Positions 28,473-35,681 of a stretch of DNA of 64,000 nucleotides are shown in pieces. The stretch lies in contig CAXBFG010000002.1 in the NCBI GenBank assembly GCA_963975155.1, positions 248,001-312,000 of the forward strand. Direction: 5' to 3'. How positions within the stretch are numbered: the first letter of the stretch is position 1; each line of letters starts with the position of its first letter. The position numbers and the translations under genes are program-made. The notes below the pieces were generated by a model, which was given only the letters and a program-made list of their open reading frames with translations, did not search any database and had not been told where the DNA came from. This DNA is from UBA5109 sp963975155 (GTDB taxonomy: Bacteria; Pseudomonadota; Gammaproteobacteria; Pseudomonadales; Pseudohongiellaceae).

Positions 28473-28534
28473 AAAGCAGCTTGTTATCTTGCTCAATTAC
28501 GGGCTTGTAAACTCCGCCGATAACAAGCTGCTTT
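28473..28534. repeat. 16-bp perfect long-loop hairpin next to repeat module 2
   Basis: AAAGCAGCTTGTTATC (28473-28488) has its exact reverse complement at 28519-28534, with a 30-nt loop. It occupies the place, relative to the module-2 repeat at 28586, that module 1 occupies at the 31-kb and 43-kb loci. The loop sequence is unlike module 1. Confidence 0.6.
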
Positions 28535-28585
28535 GCCTCGATCTTTCTTCGCTCATAACGCGGCCTGAGTTGGAGTTCAGACTTA

Positions 28586-28731
28586 CTCTTAGCCTCGTGA
28601 GCCCATTGAATTGCTTTCTCCCTTGGCTTAAGTTCGGATTCAAGCGAGGACTGTCTGAGTCGCGAAGCGGCGAGTTCCGCAGCGCCGAACTTAAGTGAAG
28701 GGAAGAATGAAGGGTGAACCGAAGCAAGAGC
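28586..28731 (+). repeat. structured intergenic repeat, module 2 (copy in the rlmB-rpsF gap)
   Basis: Shares with the repeats at 31597 and 43048 the strings GAGCCCATTGAA or GAACCCATTGA, GCGAGGACTGTCTGAGTCGC and CGAGTTCCGCAGCGCCG, and a trailing GAAGGGTGAAC. Between these constant parts are two nested stems with locus-specific sequence: an inner stem CCCTTGGCTTAAGTTCGG / CCGAACTTAAGTGAAGGG and a weaker outer stem CTCTTAGCCTCG / CGAAGCAAGAG. The small central hairpin is GTCGC-GAA-GCGGC. Confidence 0.75.
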
Positions 28732-28894
28732 TGGGCTTCAATACCTATATTGTTCAAATAGATTTGCATCTGGCCCCCAACCTCTCTACAATTCGCCCTC
28801 TTTTTAACTCCTTGTCTTACCGCAGAAGCTTAAAGATAGCTGAAGGCTCCACAATGAGCCCTGCTGGAAGACTGCCAATCCGTAAGGAGAAGTA

Positions 28895-29386
28895 ATGCGA
28901 CACTATGAAATAGTATTTATGGTGCATCCCGACCAGTCCGATCAGGTTCCCGGGATGATCGAAAAATACAGCACTTTGATCACCGAAAGCGGTGGTGCTA
29001 TTCACCGTCTGGAAGACTGGGGTCGACGCCAGTTAGCCTATCCAATCAATAAAATTCACAAGGCACATTATGTGTTAATGAATGTTGAAACGGGCTCTGA
29101 TGTTCTGGAAGAAATCACTACACTATTCCGTTATAACGACGCGGTCATTCGTAACCTTGTTATAAAACGCAAGGAAGCCGTCACTGAAATGTCTGATATC
29201 CAGAAAGCTGAGAATGAAAATCGTGAGCGTAAAGCCCGCGTTAGTCAGCGTATGCAGGAAGAAGCCGATTACAGTGCTCCAGACTCTGACGATGACGATG
29301 ATGATGATGACGACACAGATACTGTTACAGCAGATGTTGATTCTCCGGCTGTAGAAAGTTCGGATGAAGAAGAACCTAAAAGTTAA
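28895..29386 (+). CDS. rpsF: 30S ribosomal protein S6 with long acidic tail
   Basis: 163 residues, against 131-135 in E. coli. Residues 1-100 are a normal S6 (MRHYEIVFMVHPDQSDQVPG to NLVIKRKEAVTEMS). The last 35-40 residues are extremely acidic, with an uninterrupted Asp run near 131-139 and a DEEEPKS end. A strong site (AAGGAGAAG) precedes the ATG. S6 pairs with S18, encoded next; E. coli S6 carries added C-terminal Glu, so an encoded acidic tail is a related but separate feature. Confidence 0.97.
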   Translation: MRHYEIVFMVHPDQSDQVPGMIEKYSTLITESGGAIHRLEDWGRRQLAYPINKIHKAHYVLMNVETGSDVLEEITTLFRYNDAVIRNLVIKRKEAVTEMSDIQKAENENRERKARVSQRMQEEADYSAPDSDDDDDDDDDTDTVTADVDSPAVESSDEEEPKS

Positions 29387-29409
29387 GCAAAGAGATTTGG
29401 AGAAAAACT

Positions 29410-29643
29410 ATGGCTCCCCGATTTTTTAGACGTCGACGCTTCTGCAAATTTACTGCTGAAGGCGTGACAGAAATAGATTACAAAGATTTGGATACCCTGA
29501 AAGCTAATATCAGTGAAACAGGCAAAATTGTTCCCAGTCGTATTACTGGCACAAAAGCCCGTTATCAACGTCAGCTGGCGACCGCAATCAAACGAGCTCG
29601 CTATCTGTCCTTGATACCTTATACGGATTCACACGAAGTTTAA
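29410..29643 (+). CDS. rpsR: 30S ribosomal protein S18
   Basis: 77 residues, normal length. It starts APRFFRRRRFCKF and has IDYKDLDTLKANISETGKIVPSRITGTKARYQRQLATAIKRARYL split across the conserved core; it binds S6 in the platform of the 30S subunit. It lies 23 bp after rpsF within the S6-S18-L9 operon. Confidence 0.97.
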   Translation: MAPRFFRRRRFCKFTAEGVTEIDYKDLDTLKANISETGKIVPSRITGTKARYQRQLATAIKRARYLSLIPYTDSHEV

Positions 29644-29661
29644 GAACCCAGGGAGGAAGGG

Positions 29662-30492
29662 ATGCGTGGCTTAGCGGGATATGCAATGCATGGCCGCCGT
29701 CAGGCCATCATTGTCGTGTTGCTGACCGGCATCTTTCCACTGGTTTATTGCCTTAGCGCGGCTGTCGTCGGATTAGTTAATCTGCGCAAAAATGCTACAG
29801 AAGGTTTATTGATTCTGCTGTGGTCTCTGATTCCGGCAGGAATCTACTGGATTCTCGGTGATAGTCAGCCGCTGATCCTGATGTTAAGTGTTGCTGTACT
29901 GGCCCAGGCCCTCAAATATCTGGAGTCCTGGTCCAAAGTGATCATGCTGGGAACTGTGTTAGGAATACTCGCACAGCTCAGTCTGGTCTGGCAGGGTGAG
30001 TATGTGGCTCAACTGACCTCGATGATGAATGAAGTCATCATTCTGCAGGAAAGTCAGGGAGTCGTGTATGACTACACTGCCGATGAACTGGTCGGTTTGC
30101 TGCTTGGTTTTTACGGCGCTTACCATTTTGCCATCGTCATTTCGTGCCTGGTTCTGGCACGCTGGTGGCAGGCGAGACTGTATAACCCCGGTGGGTTTAA
30201 GCATGAATTTCACCAGTTGCGGCTGGAACCCGGTTTTGCAATATTGCTGACGGGTTTTATTATTGCCGCGCTGGCAGGGGTGCCGCCCTTGAGTAGTTGG
30301 CTGGCAATCCTGTGTATACCTCCTTTATTGGGAGGGCTGGCCCTACTGCATTATATGGTGGCCTATAAAAAGCTCAGCCTGAGCTGGATTGTGATGGCAT
30401 GGCTGGCGGCTCTGTTCATATCACCCCTGGTGATTTTATTGGGACTGCTGGACAGCGTAATGAATTTTAGAAAACGAATTACCAGTAACTGA
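29662..30492 (+). CDS. polytopic membrane protein of the rpsR-rplI interval (DUF2232-like)
   Basis: 276 residues with about seven or eight hydrophobic helices and very few charged residues in them. A hypothetical membrane protein in this position between rpsR and rplI is known from Pseudomonas and relatives, usually placed in DUF2232 or as YybS-like. I infer the family from position and topology, not from a decisive motif. It starts 18 bp after rpsR, with GGAGGAAGG just before the ATG, and rplI follows 29 bp later, so it is part of the ribosomal operon. Confidence 0.7.
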   Translation: MRGLAGYAMHGRRQAIIVVLLTGIFPLVYCLSAAVVGLVNLRKNATEGLLILLWSLIPAGIYWILGDSQPLILMLSVAVLAQALKYLESWSKVIMLGTVLGILAQLSLVWQGEYVAQLTSMMNEVIILQESQGVVYDYTADELVGLLLGFYGAYHFAIVISCLVLARWWQARLYNPGGFKHEFHQLRLEPGFAILLTGFIIAALAGVPPLSSWLAILCIPPLLGGLALLHYMVAYKKLSLSWIVMAWLAALFISPLVILLGLLDSVMNFRKRITSN

Positions 30493-30521
30493 TTCAGGCT
30501 CTGGTAATAGGCGAGGTTAAG

Positions 30522-31070
30522 ATGAACGTAATACTACTGGAAAAAGTCGGAAAAATTGGCGACGTCGGTGATCAGGTCAACGTCAAGGCTGGTTATGCCC
30601 GCAATTATTTATTTCCTTTTGCCAAGGCAATTCCGGCGACCAAATCCAATGTTGCTGATTTTGAAACACGCAAAGAAGAATTAATGAAAGCTGCCAATGA
30701 AAAAATGGCTATCGCACAGGCACGTGCCGACAAACTGTCTGGCCTGGCTATCACCATCGAAGCCAACGCCGGTGAGGAAGGCAAATTGTTCGGTTCAATC
30801 GGAACCCGCGATATTGCCGATGCCCTGATTGCTGCCGGACATGAAATCGAGAAAAGCGAAGTGTTGTTGCCAGAAGGCGCGCTGCGTAATACCGGAGAAT
30901 TTGTGGTGAGTCTGTCATTGGGTTCTGAAGTAACTGCCGAAATCACCCTTCTGGTAACTGGCTCTTCTGCTCCGGCTGAAACCATTGCCGCCATGGAAGA
31001 GATAGAAGGCAAGCAGGATCAGGATTTATCAGAAGCATCTGAAGAATCTGCAGTAAAAGACGAAGAATAA
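30522..31070 (+). CDS. rplI: 50S ribosomal protein L9 with acidic C-terminal extension
   Basis: 182 residues against about 149 in E. coli. The first 149 residues are standard: MNVILLEKVGKIGDVGDQVNVKAGYARNYLFPFAKA is the signature N-domain, followed by the connecting helix and the C-domain (GEEGKLFGSIGTRDIADAL). The last 30 or so residues are a new acidic, Ala/Glu/Ser-rich extension. It ends the operon; four tandem terminators follow. Confidence 0.97.
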   Translation: MNVILLEKVGKIGDVGDQVNVKAGYARNYLFPFAKAIPATKSNVADFETRKEELMKAANEKMAIAQARADKLSGLAITIEANAGEEGKLFGSIGTRDIADALIAAGHEIEKSEVLLPEGALRNTGEFVVSLSLGSEVTAEITLLVTGSSAPAETIAAMEEIEGKQDQDLSEASEESAVKDEE

Positions 31071-31093
31071 CTGAGTCTTTGCAGTACCAAAAA

Positions 31094-31119
31094 GGGAGCC
31101 AAAAGCTCCCTTTTTTTTT
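31094..31119 (+). terminator. rplI terminator (unit 1)
   Basis: GGGAGC-CAAAA-GCTCCC followed by nine T. It is 24 bp after the rplI stop and is the first terminator met by the operon transcript. Confidence 0.9.
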
Positions 31120-31180
31120 GTCTTTTGAATACCAGATAGTGAGATTTAATTATTTTTTTATGTGCTGAAAATACCAGACC

Positions 31181-31207
31181 GGGAGCCCTTAGCTCCCCTT
31201 TTTTTTT
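31181..31207 (+). terminator. tandem terminator (unit 2)
   Basis: GGGAGC-CCTTA-GCTCCC with nine T after CC/C; 87 bp after unit 1. Confidence 0.8.
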
Positions 31208-31267
31208 GTCTTTCGAATACCAGATAGTGAGATTTAATTGTTTTTTATGTGCTGAAAATACCAGACC

Positions 31268-31293
31268 GGGAGCCCTTAGCTCCCTTTTTTTTT
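31268..31293 (+). terminator. tandem terminator (unit 3)
   Basis: GGGAGC-CCTTA-GCTCCC with nine T; 87 bp after unit 2. Confidence 0.8.
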
Positions 31294-31354
31294 GTCTTTC
31301 GAATACCAGATAGTGAGATTTAATTATTTTTTTATGTGCTGACAATACCAGACC

Positions 31355-31377
31355 GGGAGCCCTTAGCTCCTTTTTTT
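31355..31377 (+). terminator. tandem terminator (unit 4, shortened)
   Basis: GGGAGC-CCTTA-GCTCC with seven T; 87 bp after unit 3. Confidence 0.75.
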
Positions 31378-31434
31378 GTCTTGAAATTCTCAAAAACGGG
31401 TAGTGCATCCGTTTGAAATTTTACTGTTTATTCT

Positions 31435-31557
31435 CAGTCTTAATGATGAGCTATCCTTTTGACGACACGCCAAAAAGCGTACATCCTTGTACAGGCTCGG
31501 CTGACGACATCCCTGTCGTCAGACGGTCGCCAACCTGATAGCTCATCATTAAGACTG
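31435..31557 (-). repeat. structured intergenic repeat, module 1, with GGA-loop hairpins
   Basis: A 21-bp perfect outer stem (31435-31455 with 31537-31557) encloses a core shared with 43241-43358: on the minus strand CGTCTGACGACAGGGATGTC, then CAGCCGAGCCTGTACAAGGA and CTTTTTGGCGTGTC. Two hairpins present GGA loops: CTGACGAC-AGGGAT-GTCGTCAG and GTAC-AAGGAT-GTAC. The second matches the CsrA consensus RUACARGGAUGU at all 12 positions. Confidence 0.8.
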
Positions 31558-31596
31558 TGCATTAAACATCCTTTAAAAGTCGACAATGCTAGGAAA

Positions 31597-31753
31597 GCCG
31601 CCCTTCCTGCCATGTGAACCCATTGAGATGTAGTTTTCCTGAGTGTTTTTCCGATCAAGCGCGAGGACTGTCTGAGTCGCAAAGCGACGAGTTCCGCAGC
31701 GCCGGAAAAACAGGAAGGAAAGATCGAAGGGTGAACATGGCAGAAGCGGCGGC
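31597..31753 (+). repeat. structured intergenic repeat, module 2 (copy inside the MITE)
   Basis: Outer stem GCCGCCCTTCCTGCCATG / CATGGCAGAAGCGGCGGC (three mismatches) and inner stem ending TTTTTCCG / CGGAAAAA. Constant parts GTGAACCCATTGAGATG, GCGAGGACTGTCTGAGTCGC, AAAGCGACGAGTTCCGCAGC and GAAGGGTGAAC agree with the copies at 28586 and 43048. The small central hairpin is GTCGC-AAA-GCGAC. Confidence 0.8.
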
Positions 31754-31879
31754 TTCTACAACGTCAGCCTTTTCAAACTGACGCACTACCCAAAAACGGG
31801 AACCACTAGTCGTATTTTTTATCTTGAAAATACCTAAACAGTGAGCTTTCCACACTCGCTTATAAACTAAAACTAACTT

Positions 31880-33169
31880 TTACTTGCCGCCAAACAGGCT
31901 TTTCACGACTTCCGGATCCCGACCTTTTGTATAAATCAGGCTGGAATCAAAATTAGTCTTATCAAAGCCAAATACTTCAAACAAGGCTTCGAAACTATTG
32001 GCGTCTGAGGCTGATAAATTCGGACTTGCCTGAATCTCTGCCAGCATTTCTTCACTGTCAATCAGCTGTGAGATATTGATCAGGCTTTCATCCCGCATAC
32101 CGGCAATCATGGTTATCTGATGGCCGTTTGGCGAAGGGAAGGTGGCCAGCATGCTGAAGTCCTGATAGGAATCGGCACCGGAAAGTCCTGAATTACTAAC
32201 ATAATAATCGCCAGTCTCCAGATTGATCAGTTCATCGTAGGTATTGCCAATCTGCAGGGCGGAATCCACGAACATCAGACTGTATAAATTATTCAAACCG
32301 CTTAATAAACCCAGGTAAATAACATGGTTATTGGCCAAATCAGCAGTCGTGTAGTCAGAAACCATCTTGATATTTATCCGATCGGCATTTACGCCATGCA
32401 GCAACACTTCCATCACCTGTGCCAGTGCATAAGCAGTGGAACTCGGGATGTAATTCAGGCCGATATCAAAATACTGAGCAGTCCCTTCGAGTCCCATGTC
32501 CTGCAGAAAGTCGAGTTCCTCGGCGGAATTCACATCGAATTCCCGCACCAGTTTGGCGACGTCTCCATTGGCATTTACCTCGCCGAAGATGTAATAGTCG
32601 CCAATCAGAATCAGTATGGGAGCTTCATCATCAAAGATCATATCCCAGGGACTGAAGGCCGCCAGCGGATATGCCCTTGCATCCTCTGCTGCATTTTCTT
32701 CATTGTTTGAACCAAGCTGAATAAGCAAGTTGACCAGCAATAGTAAAATGGCAAGGCTAGCCAGCACTTGAGTCCTGGCCTGCCGTTTCAGGGTCTTGCC
32801 GGTCACACTTAGCGTAGGCTCGGCTGGCTGGGGAATATCTTCACTGAGTACGGCAGTCAGCAGATACTGCCCTTTGGGGATGTCCAGGCGATATTTTTCC
32901 TGTTTCCCATACTTATCAAAGTAGGTTTTTAGTTTATTTCGCAGATGATAAATATGCACCCGCACGATGGAGTCCTTGCCAACATCAAATTCCGCATCAC
33001 GGCCCAGCACATCAATCGCAATCGCCATTTCCTTGGGATTGTGTCCGCTCAGGGCGCATTCGGCCAGATAGTTCAGAATGTCACTATAAGTTTGTGAGCG
33101 ACCCAGAACACCACTGTTGATAATGCGCTGAACCAGTGCCTGAAGTTCCTCGGGCTGAATATTATTCAT
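31880..33169 (-). CDS. membrane-anchored winged-helix transcription regulator
   Basis: 429 residues. Residues about 1-105 form a winged-helix DNA-binding domain of the type found in CadC-like and adenylate-cyclase/TolB-type regulators (AIDVLGRDAEFDVGKDSIVRVHIYHLRNKL, ending in the wing YRLDIPKGQYLL). A single hydrophobic helix lies at about 140-160. The remaining 270 residues would be periplasmic and may sense a signal; they contain no motif I recognise. It is upstream of and parallel to the TonB receptor region, with clustered TTAACG motifs in front of it. Confidence 0.8.
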   Translation of the reverse strand: MNNIQPEELQALVQRIINSGVLGRSQTYSDILNYLAECALSGHNPKEMAIAIDVLGRDAEFDVGKDSIVRVHIYHLRNKLKTYFDKYGKQEKYRLDIPKGQYLLTAVLSEDIPQPAEPTLSVTGKTLKRQARTQVLASLAILLLLVNLLIQLGSNNEENAAEDARAYPLAAFSPWDMIFDDEAPILILIGDYYIFGEVNANGDVAKLVREFDVNSAEELDFLQDMGLEGTAQYFDIGLNYIPSSTAYALAQVMEVLLHGVNADRINIKMVSDYTTADLANNHVIYLGLLSGLNNLYSLMFVDSALQIGNTYDELINLETGDYYVSNSGLSGADSYQDFSMLATFPSPNGHQITMIAGMRDESLINISQLIDSEEMLAEIQASPNLSASDANSFEALFEVFGFDKTNFDSSLIYTKGRDPEVVKSLFGGK

Positions 33170-33234
33170 TTGATTGCCGATGCCATGAAAAGATGTGCAT
33201 TGTGGCGCAATCTATAAAAATAACAAGTGCTTTT

Positions 33235-33442
33235 TTAACGTTAACGATTGTGGCAAGAAGAACCAGAGGTTTTCTGTTTAACGCAAATTAACGAATTTAT
33301 CTTATTAAATATCAGCATGTTACATAAATTCCAGAAAACGGAAATTGCTGGAACAGGAAGCTCGGTTTTGGCGTTAATCGAGTATCCTGCCTGTATTATC
33401 AAATACCTTATCAGGCGCTCTGAATTTATTTATTAACGTTAA
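33235..33442. promoter_or_regulatory. cluster of TTAACG motifs upstream of the winged-helix regulator
   Basis: TTAACG occurs at 33235, 33241, 33278, 33288 and 33433, and its complement CGTTAA at 33372 and 33437; two pairs overlap or abut (TTAACGTTAACG; TTAACGTTAA). One further CGTTAA lies at 35587, upstream of the TonB receptor, beside TTAACCG. The density suggests operator sites for a regulator, most simply the adjacent one. No binding has been shown. Confidence 0.45.
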
Positions 33443-35472
33443 AACTGGTAGCTAACGCCAACTCTGAAAGCCCTGGGTGTCGTTGCACGACTCATTAAAC
33501 AGTTCGTCACATCGCAATCAATATCCTCAGAAGTCAGGCCAGGCGCATCCAAGCCCTGAACATAAGCCGGATAGTAATAAACGATTTCCTTGCCGTCGGT
33601 ATCAGCCAGATTGATGACCTCCACAAACATGGTCAGCGAATCCCAGTGATAGGCGCCACGTAAATTGATAGTCGTCAGAGACTCTCCGCGATGAGTATTG
33701 GCAGCATCCAATGCATAAGGCCCCAGATAACGCATGCGGATACTGGCATCCCAATCGGGCCGTGTCAGTGACAGGCCTAATTGTGCGGCTTCTTCCACCG
33801 CCTGCTCAACATAGATTCCATCGGGGTTATTCACGTAACGGGCTTCACTGCTGGTAAAAACCGCATCCAGTCCTAACCAGTCAGTTGGCTGCCAGAACAT
33901 GGTTAATTCCAGCCCCTCTCTTTCCGATCCGCCCTTCGGCTCAACCGAGTTGGAATCACCGACGAAAATCAGTTCACTATCCTGATTCAGCCACCAGTAT
34001 GCACTGGTGAACTTGAAGTCTCCCAGGCTTAGACGACCACCTACTTCGTAACCTGTGCCGGCAGAAATACCCGCGATGGGATCTGTTCTGTTTACCACAC
34101 CTCTGCCATCATTGGAGTGAAAGCCCCTGCCCCAGTTGTAATATAGTTCAAGATTTTCAAGTGCCGTGTAGGCCAGACCTATTTTAGGTGAAGCCTTGGC
34201 TGCCTCTTCCTTGCCATCGGCGCTCATGCTGTTCTTGGCGGTAATATCAAAATTATAAAAGTCGGAACGCAGGCCACCGGTTACCCGCAGGTTACGACTG
34301 GCATACCAGATTGCCTCGACATAGGTACCAATTGAGGTCTCGGCAATCTCATTTTCGGCAATGTCAGCAACATAGACACCGTTATTAAATTGTTCCACCC
34401 CGACACGGCTGCCATTATCATGCCGAAACTCTGCACCCGCCGTGATCACATAATCGGCACTATCAACCACTGTATAATTGCTATCTCCACCAAGTATCCA
34501 GCGCTTATCAAACTGGTTGATCTGGAAGTCATAAGTTGGATCAGAGGACATGGTCCAATCATAAAACTGGGCATAGACATTCGCATTCCAGTCATTGCCA
34601 TCCAGCCCCAGATTAGCGATCCAACGTGTTGTTTCACCTTTGGCGGTGCTATCCAGAGAGCAAAAGGCATCTTCACAGACACTGGTGCCAAAGGCGCGTT
34701 CAGGAATCTGTTCTGTTGGTTCCCAGCTGGCTTTATAGGCTGAAAGCGTAAAAGCCGCTTCCGCAAAACTCAAATCCGTCAGGTATTTGGCCCATAGGGA
34801 AAAGTGATTGAGATCTTCTGAATGCTCCCAGGGGCCATCATATGTTTTGTACTCCCCAATGACAGACAGAGTCCCGTCGTCCAACTCCTGACTCATGCCG
34901 CCGACATAACGGTGCCAGCCATTCTGTCCCAGCTCAGTAGAAACAAAGGGTCTCTCGACAATATCAATGGTGTGGATAAAAGAAGCACCAGCCAGTGAAA
35001 AATCCCCCAGATCAGCATAATAGGGCCCTTTGCGATAATCGATACCATCTACCGTTTCAGGAATAATGCCGTTGACGTCCAGATAGCCCTGTCCATGGCC
35101 ATGAGTCCGTAAATTCAACGGCGTACCGTCCAGCCTTACGGTGTAGTCAGTACCATGATCCAGATTGAAGCCTCGCAAGAAATATTGATTCGCCTTGCCA
35201 CTGCCGGAATGCTGGACGGCGACCATGCCGGGCATGGATTCAAGCAATTCTGCTGTTTTAACCAGGGGCCGTATCAGGAGGTCCGCGCCTCCGACATAGC
35301 CAACACTGGCAGATTCTGCCACACCCACCAGGTCAGTATTTCGGCCAAACACCACGACTTCTTCAATCTGAGCACCAGGTTGGGCAATTGCCATAGCACT
35401 CGCCATAGCTGCGCTTAATAAGCCTGCATTAAGCGTGAGTCTTTTGTTTGTCCTGGCTAATGTTTTATACAT
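33439..35472 (-). CDS. TonB-dependent outer-membrane receptor
   Basis: 677 residues with a signal peptide (cleavage near AIAQPGA). The plug domain begins about residue 33 (IEEVVVFGRNTDLVG) and contains the conserved VQHSGSGKANQYFLRGFNLDHGTDYTVRLDG stretch; the barrel ends in FRVGYSYQF-like FRVGVSYQF with a terminal Phe. These receptors import ligands with TonB energy. The ligand is unknown; no siderophore or vitamin gene is next to it. It lies on the same strand as, and downstream of, the winged-helix regulator gene's opposite end, separated by the TTAACG cluster. Confidence 0.9.
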   Translation of the reverse strand: MYKTLARTNKRLTLNAGLLSAAMASAMAIAQPGAQIEEVVVFGRNTDLVGVAESASVGYVGGADLLIRPLVKTAELLESMPGMVAVQHSGSGKANQYFLRGFNLDHGTDYTVRLDGTPLNLRTHGHGQGYLDVNGIIPETVDGIDYRKGPYYADLGDFSLAGASFIHTIDIVERPFVSTELGQNGWHRYVGGMSQELDDGTLSVIGEYKTYDGPWEHSEDLNHFSLWAKYLTDLSFAEAAFTLSAYKASWEPTEQIPERAFGTSVCEDAFCSLDSTAKGETTRWIANLGLDGNDWNANVYAQFYDWTMSSDPTYDFQINQFDKRWILGGDSNYTVVDSADYVITAGAEFRHDNGSRVGVEQFNNGVYVADIAENEIAETSIGTYVEAIWYASRNLRVTGGLRSDFYNFDITAKNSMSADGKEEAAKASPKIGLAYTALENLELYYNWGRGFHSNDGRGVVNRTDPIAGISAGTGYEVGGRLSLGDFKFTSAYWWLNQDSELIFVGDSNSVEPKGGSEREGLELTMFWQPTDWLGLDAVFTSSEARYVNNPDGIYVEQAVEEAAQLGLSLTRPDWDASIRMRYLGPYALDAANTHRGESLTTINLRGAYHWDSLTMFVEVINLADTDGKEIVYYYPAYVQGLDAPGLTSEDIDCDVTNCLMSRATTPRAFRVGVSYQF

Positions 35473-35681
35473 GCCCTTGCTTCCCTAACTGATTTCAATG
35501 ACTGACTGAGCCAAAGCTCATGGCTCCACTCTATCTCAGTTGCCGGGAAAAGGGCCGTACTTAACCGTTGTTGAACTGTTTAAGGACGTTAATGCATTGT
35601 TAAAAAGCCTTGTCAGGCCTTTGGATAGCCGGGTCTGGTGCTGCTGATCTGGGTGAGGTGCCAGAAATGCTTGCCTGCGCT

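Larger units (their letters stand above)
31094..31380. repeat. 87-bp tandem repeat array, each unit containing an intrinsic terminator
   Basis: GGGAGC-GCTCCC hairpins with T-runs recur at 31094, 31181, 31268 and 31355, exactly 87 bp apart. The sequence between them (TCTTTCGAATACCAGATAGTGAGATTTAATT and so on) is nearly identical. The fourth copy is cut short and a fifth, degenerate copy (CGGGAACCACTAGTCGTATTTTTT) lies after the MITE at 31797. An ORF on the other strand through this array is a product of the repeat. Confidence 0.85.
31399..31790. mobile_element. 392-bp MITE-like non-autonomous element
   Basis: The ends are GGTAGTGCATCCGTTTGAAA (31399-31418) and TTTCAAACTGACGCACTACC (31771-31790), inverted repeats with 18 of 20 matches. 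They are flanked by an 8-bp direct repeat CAAAAACG at 31391-31398 and 31791-31798, a target-site duplication. No transposase is encoded. The interior holds the module-1 and module-2 structured repeats. The insertion lies inside the 87-bp terminator array. An 8-bp duplication would fit several insertion sequence families (for example IS1595-like), but the family is not determined. Confidence 0.75.

Noticed and set aside
28369..28769. ORFs on both strands across the rlmB-rpsF gap
   Set aside because: They are translations of the module-2 repeat and the long hairpin; module 2 elsewhere shifts frame.
28811..28894. S6:S18 autoregulatory leader motif in front of rpsF
   Set aside because: The leader has CTCC...GGAG pairing and a CCGTAAGG string near the ribosome site, but I could not fit the conserved bulged hairpin with confidence.
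31094..31380. CRISPR array
   Set aside because: The repeat unit is 87 bp without short unique spacers, contains terminators, and there are no cas genes.
31019..31408. Minus-strand 129-codon ORF with repeating KKRELRAPGLVFSAHKK units
   Set aside because: The 29-residue period is simply the 87-bp terminator repeat, which is a multiple of three; stem and T-run sequences make up the codons and there is no start context.
33248..33436. 62-codon plus-strand ORF before the TonB receptor end
   Set aside because: No ribosome site or homology; it lies in the operator-like TTAACG region.
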